From Ciona savignyi (Eukaryota; Chordata; Ascidiacea; Phlebobranchia; Cionidae): 64,000 bases of DNA. Where the stretch lies: the NCBI GenBank assembly GCA_000149265.1, contig CH003364.1:2015823-2079822 (forward strand), in the 5' to 3' direction. Below the pieces are notes generated by a model that saw only the letters and a list, made by a program, of their open reading frames with translations, did no database searches and was not told the DNA's origin. Positions 57,709 to 64,000 of this stretch are shown here, piece by piece (the stretch's first letter is position 1; every line of letters starts with the position of its first letter). The position numbers were made by a program, and so were the translations under genes.

Positions 57709-58380
57709 ATGAAGATTCGAGTTGCTACCGTCGTCGAACCTGTCATCGAGGAACAGACAGGTGTGGGGAGAGAGGTAGCAGCTTTTGATTCGTCTCTACA
57801 TGTGTTAAATCCCAAAGAAGCTCATCAATATGCAGTTAAATTTCATGCAGTCATGGGTTTGGTTTCAATTTTATGTGGGATTGTGGTCCGTCTTGTCGCT
57901 GGCAGTGCATCTGCTGGATGTGCGTATTTCTTCGCTGGTTCATGTATCTCACTGGCAAGCCAAGGCCTTTTCACTGGATTCATGTTCTTACTACCAGTCA
58001 TTTTTAAAGCGGCACACAACAAAATGCAGAAACTTGACAAAACAATAATACACAAAAAGTTGAATGCTATTATAAACGTTGTTGAAAGCAAGTTTACAGC
58101 TATCTATCTACTATTATGCGTTTCAAATTGTATTTTCGCGTTTGCCTTATTTCTTACCACGTTTGTATGGGCATGCATGATGCCTGCGTTTGTATTTGTA
58201 TCAACCCAAGTTGCCGGGATGTACGAAATCGTCGTGTTTTGCCAAGTTATGCTTATTTTTGTAGGTGCCTTCGAATTCGTCGTCTGCTTTGCTGATATAT
58301 TTTTCTTTGCTTTGTGGAAAAAACTAATTTCTGCCAAAATTACCGGAGATACTGCTGAACCTGACGTCGAAATACAATAA
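57709..58380 (+). CDS. Intronless four-transmembrane protein, family uncertain
   Basis: One open frame of 223 residues. Hydrophobic segments at about residues 45-65, 69-99, 129-165 and 172-203 suggest four passes, with a short acidic N-terminus and a charged tail (KKLISAKITGDTAEPDVEIQ is the last part). A basic loop (HNKMQKLDK, KKLNA) between segments 2 and 3 probably faces the cytosol. No signal peptide. The layout and glycine/cysteine-rich first segment resemble MS4A/CD20-like or related tetraspan families, but I see no diagnostic motif, so no function is assigned. Lack of introns is unusual among its neighbours and could mean a retrocopy or a naturally single-exon gene. No poly-A tract or flanking repeat supports retroposition. 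It starts 231 bp from the divergent unnamed gene. Confidence 0.85.
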   Translation: MKIRVATVVEPVIEEQTGVGREVAAFDSSLHVLNPKEAHQYAVKFHAVMGLVSILCGIVVRLVAGSASAGCAYFFAGSCISLASQGLFTGFMFLLPVIFKAAHNKMQKLDKTIIHKKLNAIINVVESKFTAIYLLLCVSNCIFAFALFLTTFVWACMMPAFVFVSTQVAGMYEIVVFCQVMLIFVGAFEFVVCFADIFFFALWKKLISAKITGDTAEPDVEIQ

Positions 58381-58381
58381 A
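58376..58381 (+). terminator. AATAAA overlapping the stop codon of the four-transmembrane gene
   Basis: The final codons read ATACAATAAAC: the TAA stop (58378-58380) lies inside an AATAAA hexamer. If used, the 3' UTR would be only tens of bases. The facing gene has its own signal at 58418-58423. Confidence 0.45.
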
Positions 58382-58417
58382 CAACACGCCAGCAAAATTG
58401 TGTTGTGTGATAGTTTT

Positions 58418-58423
58418 TATTGT
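58418..58423 (-). terminator. Polyadenylation signal of the small basic protein gene
   Basis: TTTATT on the plus strand reads AATAAA on the minus strand, about 270 bp past the stop at 58690. It sits about 40 bp beyond the end of the converging four-transmembrane gene, so the two 3' ends nearly touch. Confidence 0.45.
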
Positions 58424-58689
58424 TTAAAACCATCTAGAATCTAGATGCACAATATAGTTGTATGCAATGGTGACTATATATCTGCCTGAAGATTTTAAAC
58501 AAACCGTAATATAATATTTCTGTCCCGTATTCTTTTCGAAAACAGGGAAATACCTGGCCACATTTTGTGATTTTGTCCCAAGGCAATGTAACTAAGGAAC
58601 GTTGTTAAAAAACAAAAGAATTATATTAAAATATACAAAAAACTGGAGTCCAAGCAATGACCAGTTAGTTTTCCCAACGACAAGTTATA

Positions 58690-59523
58690 CTATTTAGCGG
58701 GTGGTTTCGATCCTGCAAACTTTCTGCGGGCGGTCGTGCGCGGTGAAATTTCCTTATAGCAGCTTACTTGATTACGCAAGAACTCAAATTCAGTGTTTTT
58801 CCTGCAACTTTCGTAGGACTTTAATCGCTGCCGTCGCGCTACAGCCGTGTAAAAGAATGGATCAATATTTAGCCTTGTACTTTTCTTCGCGTTAATCTTT
58901 TTGAAATCAAAAGGTTTGGACTGGTGCGGCAGCGGCAATATCATAGGTGGTAGAATGTATTCATCTGTGTACTTCTGGTGCCAGCATTTTGAATTTGATC
59001 TGTGATCGTAAAAAAGCATGTAGGCCTAAATACTTAAATGTGGTTTACCATTGAAAAAATAGGCCCATCCTTGATCGGGCGTTTATGTTTACTATAGTCG
59101 CTAGGTAGAAGGGGCTGTGGCATAATTTTAATGGTAGGTTTTTAAACTTAAAAATTACCAGCACTTGTAAGCCGATCAAACCAGCATCTATAAGCCCATG
59201 CTTAAATGGATGACCTATCTTATTTACAGTATTGCCAATAACTGTGGATAAATGTTTTAGGCTAATACCGGTTACATCTACTATAGTGTTGTATAGCAAC
59301 ACACACTGCGTCGCATTCGTTAAGTCCTATATATATCTCACCTGCTTTCGTTTAATAACGGTAACTTGGTTTGTGATTTAACACCAAATTTCGAATACTT
59401 CTTGTGCGGACTGTTGATGTCTTTCTTTGTGTGTTTATTTGTAACTTGTGGTTGATTCAGAGACGGCCAATTTTGTTTAAACCTTATGTAAACCGTGCTA
59501 TCTTTACTCTGATCTCTGGGCAT
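58690..59523 (-). CDS. Small basic two-exon protein, unrecognised
   Basis: Exons 59523-59342 and 58999-58690 join in phase (AG|A) to give 163 residues. The product is very basic and rich in K, R, S, P and aromatic residues (KYSKFGVKSQTKLP; KYTDEYILPPMILPLP; FFYTAVARRQRLKSYESC; ARRKFAGSKPPAK at the end). No signal peptide, membrane segment or catalytic motif is seen. The start is the first ATG in the open part of exon 1; the frame stays open about 11 codons further upstream (to 59556), so an upstream exon spliced in near 59553 (CTAG) is possible. Such short basic proteins with regular aromatic spacing are common among cilium- or sperm-associated proteins, but this is only an impression. It ends tail-to-tail with the four-transmembrane gene. 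Confidence 0.65.
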
Positions 59524-59935
59524 ATTTTGAGCTACGAAGTAAGGCCTAGATTGCAATATATGTCAATTAAACACGGTTTCTGCAAATTCGAAACTAAAAG
59601 AACTTTATATTGAATACATGGATATAAAAGGTAGAACACAAATGCGTAATTTTTCTTTACGTTTTACTGTCACATGTTCCTTATTAATACAGATATAACT
59701 AACTACTCAGACTACATAACAAAGAAATTAGCCTAACCGTTCGTGTAAGTAACGTGGCTATCGACGAGGAAGGGAGTGAATCGGTTTGTTCTAAGAAAAC
59801 AAAACCGCGATCTTTCGAGGAGTGATATCGACATTGGCTCGCTAATTTCACGAAAAAAAGCAGGAAACTGCTAACCAAAATATTGGGGCGTTAAGATTAT
59901 AGTTTAAAAGAGGATTAAACGCACTCTTCAGAATT

Positions 59936-60060
59936 ATGGGTTCCCTTCGAATCCATAGGGAACACGTAATGATTTTCCGCATTTTTTCTGCGTAGTGCTC
60001 GTGACAGGCAGGTCATGTCGCCAGATTATTGGCATAAGGGTTTATCCAATCAGAATAAAA
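59936..60060. repeat. Dispersed repeat, reverse copy of 25896-26056
   Basis: ATGGGTTCCCTTCGAATCCA, GACAGGCAGGTCATGTCGCC and GGGTTTATCCAATCAGAATA correspond in reverse complement to the three blocks of the 25896-26056 copy. Confidence 0.5.
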
Positions 60061-60229
60061 CATACATAAATTAGGGAACCCCATAAGATAACCAATCAAA
60101 AAATGTTTTATGCATATTAAGAGCAGGTTATCTAACAATATTTAAAGTTGCATTGCGATCCCATTAACAAATGCCCGTCACAATCATGATATAAAAACAA
60201 ATCTTCATTTTTAGGGTATTACCCTATTT

Positions 60230-60440
60230 ATTTTTTTCTTTTAAATGCAGTGGATAGCGCATTCCCGCAGATTTGATCATAATTGGAGCATTAGTTCAAT
60301 CGATATGCCCAAAACCGCCAACTTTTTAGAAAAAATCATCCAAAAGTTTGGTTTCTTTACATGTTGTCTAATAAATTACAAAGTTTCATCGAGATTTCAT
60401 TACTCCTTTTGGTAGATGTCGGGCAAAACATGTCACGGCT
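60230..60440. repeat. Repeat family member (see 35823-36470), reversed
   Basis: Reverse complement shows GGAGTAATGAAATCTCGATG, AAACTTTGTAATTTATTAGA and CATGTAAAGAAACCAAACTT, the same order of blocks as in the CLCA-type intron 5 array. Confidence 0.45.
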
Positions 60441-60620
60441 GCCAAGCGTTCGACGAAAAAAACTGAAAAAACAAGATGTCCCATTTACCCAAATAGTACC
60501 CATAACTATGACAGTCCGGTAAGCACGGACCGTACGTGCACATGTCTAATAATAGCCGGTTTAATAAACATAGATAACAAGATTGGGTATTTACCTCTGG
60601 GACCCATGCGTTTCTGTTTA

Positions 60621-60910
60621 GGAAAGGATATTCATTTTTATTCCCGTGAATGGGAAAACCAAGGGGATGAACACACGGGCAATCGTCAGATTACCTCGCG
60701 CCCATCGTCGGGTTACCGGAGCTATTGCAGTATGTTGTGTAGGATAGACCAGTTACTTTTATTTGGTAGAACCCATTAATCCGCCGGGTGCAGGCAATGT
60801 CCGTAAAGTGCCTTGCCCAAAGACACAACCGACTAGCTAGCGACTAGTTTTGCATCTGCAACCTTTTGATTGAAAGGCGACGCACTTAACCGATAGACCA
60901 ACCGGCCGGA
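60621..60910 (-). mobile_element. Full-length long SINE, intergenic
   Basis: About 290 bp, minus-oriented, close to the 41501-41799 copy over its whole length: GGAAAGGATATTCATTTTTA, CACACGGGCAATCGTCAGAT, GTCGGGTTACCGGAGCTATT, CCTTGCCCAAAGACACAACC, head ending CCGATAGACCAACCGGCCGG. Confidence 0.87.
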
Positions 60911-61312
60911 TAAGTTTGCAGTAAAAACTACATACTCCGTGTATAAAATAAACCAAATGTGGTTAGGTGTACTGCTTGCATAAAAACATAGCATACAAGT
61001 GGTGTATTGCAAATAGTGGTGGTTAAACACGTGGTTAACACTTTCCAGTATTTAAATTTCTTCGACGACCTGGCTGTGTTATAATAAGGCTACTGTTTTC
61101 TTAGCAAGATGTGCACTATCCGTGCAATTTAATATCCGAAAATACAACTTCCCAGCACTTTTACTCATCTTTGAAGTATATGCATCGTGAAAACCGGCTG
61201 TTTTCTGCTAAACAACTAAACGCAATAAATGGAAGGTCCATATAAGAATAAAGCAAGCAATCGACATCCAGCTAACTAAGTCAAGTATAAAGCTTTCAAG
61301 TTATTTCATGCG

Positions 61313-63521
61313 CTATGACGTAACAGATATTTCTTTTGTTGCGTCAGAAAGCTGATTAATATCTTCATTTTGAAGACGCTTATTTTTAACCGCTTGATAA
61401 AGTTTGGTGGTAAGTCCTTCCTTATTACGGGCGATTTCCACAGCAAGGAACTGGATTCGAGTTGCTGAAATGTAAAAGGAAGAATATTGAGATGCCAAAT
61501 ACCACTTTGTTGTTATTTAATACGAAGGTAAAAATGAATAAACTAAAAAACTTAACTTCTTAACGCACACGTAGAAATTTGTCTTATAAATAGCGCATTG
61601 CATCAATACCACCTGGTACCTAGCCAGCTGTTTGGGCAGATTTCCTCGCAAATATACACCAAAACGTTTCCACACAGAATGTATCATCAGATTATCACAT
61701 GCCTACTGTGGGATTGGTGAAGTTATTCCATGCGTGTCGTTAATATTCAACACGATTCTACAATTTTAGAATAATGCATGAATACGCCAGGTTCAGGTGA
61801 TATCCACCAAGCCTTACCCAAGATACAACGGACTAGCTACAGAAAAGTTTCAAACCTGCAACCCTTCGGCTAACAGGGGTCTTGCACTATTGGTAGTAAT
61901 ATTTGAAATATGAACATCAATTACCAAACACTGTGTTGGACTCTGCATACTCAATTAAAGGATCCAACCTCAGTAGAGTCCCGTAATTGAAATCATCAAT
62001 CACTCCATCAAACTTCCTGCAGAACTTCCTCCAATTCTGCAGTTACATAGCATATTAGATATTACACTTTCCATGCCAGAGCCAACTTCACAATTTATAT
62101 ACATAGTAGACAAAACTGAAGTGATAAATTATTATTCATTAAATTTATGTCAGGTCATCCAATTCTGGTCTACACATCTAAATATGCATGAGGATTTATG
62201 CAATCTAATACATTTTTATGCATTTTGATGCTAGAAAAAAACAGTGTTGATATGGGATAGTTATATTAATGTGCTAAGAGCGCAGACAGTCGTATAAACT
62301 TTGGAATATAACAACTAATTGATAATCAAATAAGTATTTATGCCTGATGAGGCTTACTTCTTTGGCGCTGGGAGATTTTAAATCTGCTTCCTGTAAATTC
62401 CCGATATCTAATTCAGGAAAAGATTTGCGAAACTGGGTGTAAATTAATTGATCCTCTTTTGACAGTTGAAGTTGGGAAGGGTCAACAGATGTTATTAACT
62501 GGAAAAGTTTGAATTTTTTGTTATTGGTGAACTGCATAATAAATATTGTTTAATTTTATACCTTTACATAGTGCTTAACTGGGTAAACTGGATACTAGTA
62601 TATCTGGATATTTGACTATGTCGTTAGGTACAAGTGTTAGTGGTATCTGAGGAATGATGAAAAAATACAACACACCTCATCAGCTGTAGCAACCCAACCA
62701 TGATATTCTGATGGTTTTTTTATTACACTACACCCTTACCTTGTGTTTTCCCACAGTCAACAGAATGCCAGCCACATTTAAGTTATTACAATTTTTGCAA
62801 TGGTTTTCTAATTTTTTATATACCTTTACACTTTTAACTGTTAATTTAAAACCTCTCGATTAAGCATAGCTAAGTGCTTTGCTAAAGGAAGGTTAAGATC
62901 GAACCGATAAATTATTCTATTTAGATTTTTGGTCAAAGTAACTGGAGTTGGTTATTAGTGCATTGCTAAAAAAACAGAAATGCCCTATTTTCCACCCCAT
63001 CTCACATTGTAATGCATCTCAGCTTCATCAGAAGCTTTCATCGCCCATGACACTTCAATGGTTCTCTGGAATTAATTTAATTATTTAGGTAATTTTTGTA
63101 TAAACTTTTTTTTTATGCCCCGGGTAAAATATATAAACATCAAGAAAATGCTATCAATTATGATAAATAACGAAACTAGCAATGAAAAAGGTTAAAACTT
63201 TAAAACAAAATCCGGTATGATTATTTTGCTATTGGTAGTAATAGTAAGGTAGTGCATAGAAACCAGCTGCAGGTTAAATCGATGTTACCTTGGGTAAGGC
63301 ACAAAATATAACAGACTACAATAGCTTCAGAAACCTAACTGTGTCTGTAGTAATTTGACGATTGTTTGTGTTACAAGCCTCTTTGATGTATCACCAATAA
63401 GAATAAACAAGATCTTGAAAGCACTTTTTGGAGAAAAAAAACACACAAAAAGTCTTTGGCCGAAAATAAAAAAATATCATCAACATAGACTTACATCATT
63501 TCCTAAGGAGTTTGGATCCAT
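61313..63521 (-). CDS. PBDC1: PBDC1 (polysaccharide biosynthesis domain-containing 1)
   Basis: A small, widely conserved eukaryotic protein of the PBDC1 (CXorf26) family. Exons 63521-63495, 63065-63006, 62498-62358, 62036-61925 and 61464-61313 join in phase to encode 163 residues. The conserved core is complete: GND before the first junction, SWAMKASDEAEMHYN, LITSVDPSQLQLSKEDQLIY, SAKENWRKFCRKFDG, DDFNYGTLLRLDP and TRIQFLAVEIARNKEG. These line up with human PBDC1 segments such as AWAMRAMQHAEVYY and EDFNYGTLLRLD (recalled). The human protein carries a long acidic-lysine tail that is absent here; the ascidian protein stops soon after the core. Despite the family name, an enzymatic role is not established. 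The exons show no close operon-like partner within the window. Confidence 0.95.
61795..61885 (-). mobile_element. Diverged long SINE fragment in PBDC1 intron 4
   Basis: Only the head half is left: AAGCCTTACCCAAGATACAA, CGGACTAGCTACAGAAAAGT, CAAACCTGCAACCCTTCGGC. Confidence 0.5.
63236..63400 (+). mobile_element. Diverged long SINE in PBDC1 intron 1
   Basis: Plus-oriented remnants: CCTTGGGTAAGGCACAAAAT, GACTACAATAGCTTCAGAAA, CCTAACTGTGTCTGTAGTAA, TTTGACGATTGTTTGTGTTA. Confidence 0.5.
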
Positions 63522-64000
63522 TTTTTAAGTCAACAAAATTTTACTCAAACAATTACATTTCGAACATGTGTATTTTTACGACAAACATTTTGGCAGAATA
63601 ATCTGAAAGACAAACCAACGATCCGACTTCATACGACTAGCTTGTAACTACAAAAACCACCGAGTCCGAAATTAAACGAAAAAAACAAATATAACTGGAG
63701 GGTGTCAGCCACGTGTTTGTCACCATTTTTTTAAAACGATTTTAACTGCACGATATATATTTTTGTATGTAGAAACGATCCCTCTTGTTACTTAATTACT
63801 TTTGGTATATCTTTTTTAAATGGCATAACAGTTGTTTCTACGAACAGAAACTAATGGGTTAGTAGAAGCTGCTTTTTCTTTATCTTTTAATATTTCTAAT
63901 ATATTTATATTTATCCACAATGTATAGCTATCGCTTTTTATATATTTAACTTCAGATACGCAACGGTGGATGTAATATAAATATATATACTATAAGCAAA
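63522..64000. other. PBDC1 upstream region
   Basis: Holds the presumed PBDC1 5' UTR and promoter. AT-rich, especially after 63750; no TATA element, repeat or gene that I would support. Confidence 0.5.

Larger units (their letters stand above)
59524..61312. other. Intergenic, repeat-rich
   Basis: No gene is seen. It holds a copy of the repeat that also occurs at 25896-26056 (59936-60060), a copy of the 35823-36470 repeat family (60230-60440, reversed) and a full-length long SINE (60621-60910). The remainder is AT-rich with only short frames. Confidence 0.6.

Noticed and set aside
1..64000. CRISPR arrays, operons or prokaryotic islands
   Set aside because: None seen. Tandem repeats lack regular unique spacers and all genes have eukaryotic introns or animal-type families.

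Overview
The window looks like AT-rich nuclear DNA from an invertebrate chordate, most likely a solitary ascidian of the Ciona type. This is inferred from several things. Five genes are recognisable animal genes (ZMYND8, ICE1, TMEM147, a CLCA-family gene, PBDC1). All are cut by many short GT-AG introns of about 50-800 bp. They lie 0.2-3 kb apart in mixed orientation. The spaces between exons are filled with tRNA-derived SINEs and small inverted-repeat elements. No prokaryotic features, rRNA, CRISPR array or functional tRNA gene were seen.

Layout: (1) 238-11005, + strand: the last 16 coding exons of ZMYND8, a chromatin reader, from its PWWP domain to the MYND zinc finger and acidic tail; its 5' half lies outside the window. 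(2) 12228-27020, - strand: a complete 20-exon gene for a 1,751-residue protein that I assign to ICE1, the scaffold of the little elongation complex; it is tail-to-tail with ZMYND8. (3) 27021-29887: intergenic, with a foldback-type element, a diverged tandem array and a MITE. (4) 29888-32369, +: TMEM147, four exons. (5) 33835-50714, +: a 32-exon gene for a secreted 1,724-residue protein joining a full CLCA-type part (HEWAH metalloprotease motif, von Willebrand A domain with intact MIDAS, fibronectin-III-like domain) to one Sushi domain and six CUB domains. (6) 52505-57477, -: a gene I could not name. (7) 57709-58380, +: an intronless four-transmembrane protein, head-to-head with gene 6. (8) 58690-59523, -: a small basic protein, tail-to-tail with gene 7. 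(9) 61313-63521, -: PBDC1, five exons.

Exon borders were placed by hand from splice sites. In ZMYND8, ICE1, TMEM147, the CLCA gene and PBDC1 every exon joins its neighbour in phase with no internal stop; the unnamed gene has one unresolved junction. The genes form no obvious pathway. ZMYND8 and ICE1 both act in RNA polymerase II transcription, but their adjacency may be chance.

The most unusual item is the CLCA-Sushi-CUB protein, whose CUB part grew by recent tandem duplication of a two-CUB, four-exon block. The repeats are also informative. They include a short SINE with a 14-bp target-site duplication, a TTAA-flanked element, a TA-flanked pogo-like element, a two-copy MITE family with a 9-10 bp duplication, a decayed LTR retroelement, and at least twenty copies or fragments of one long SINE.
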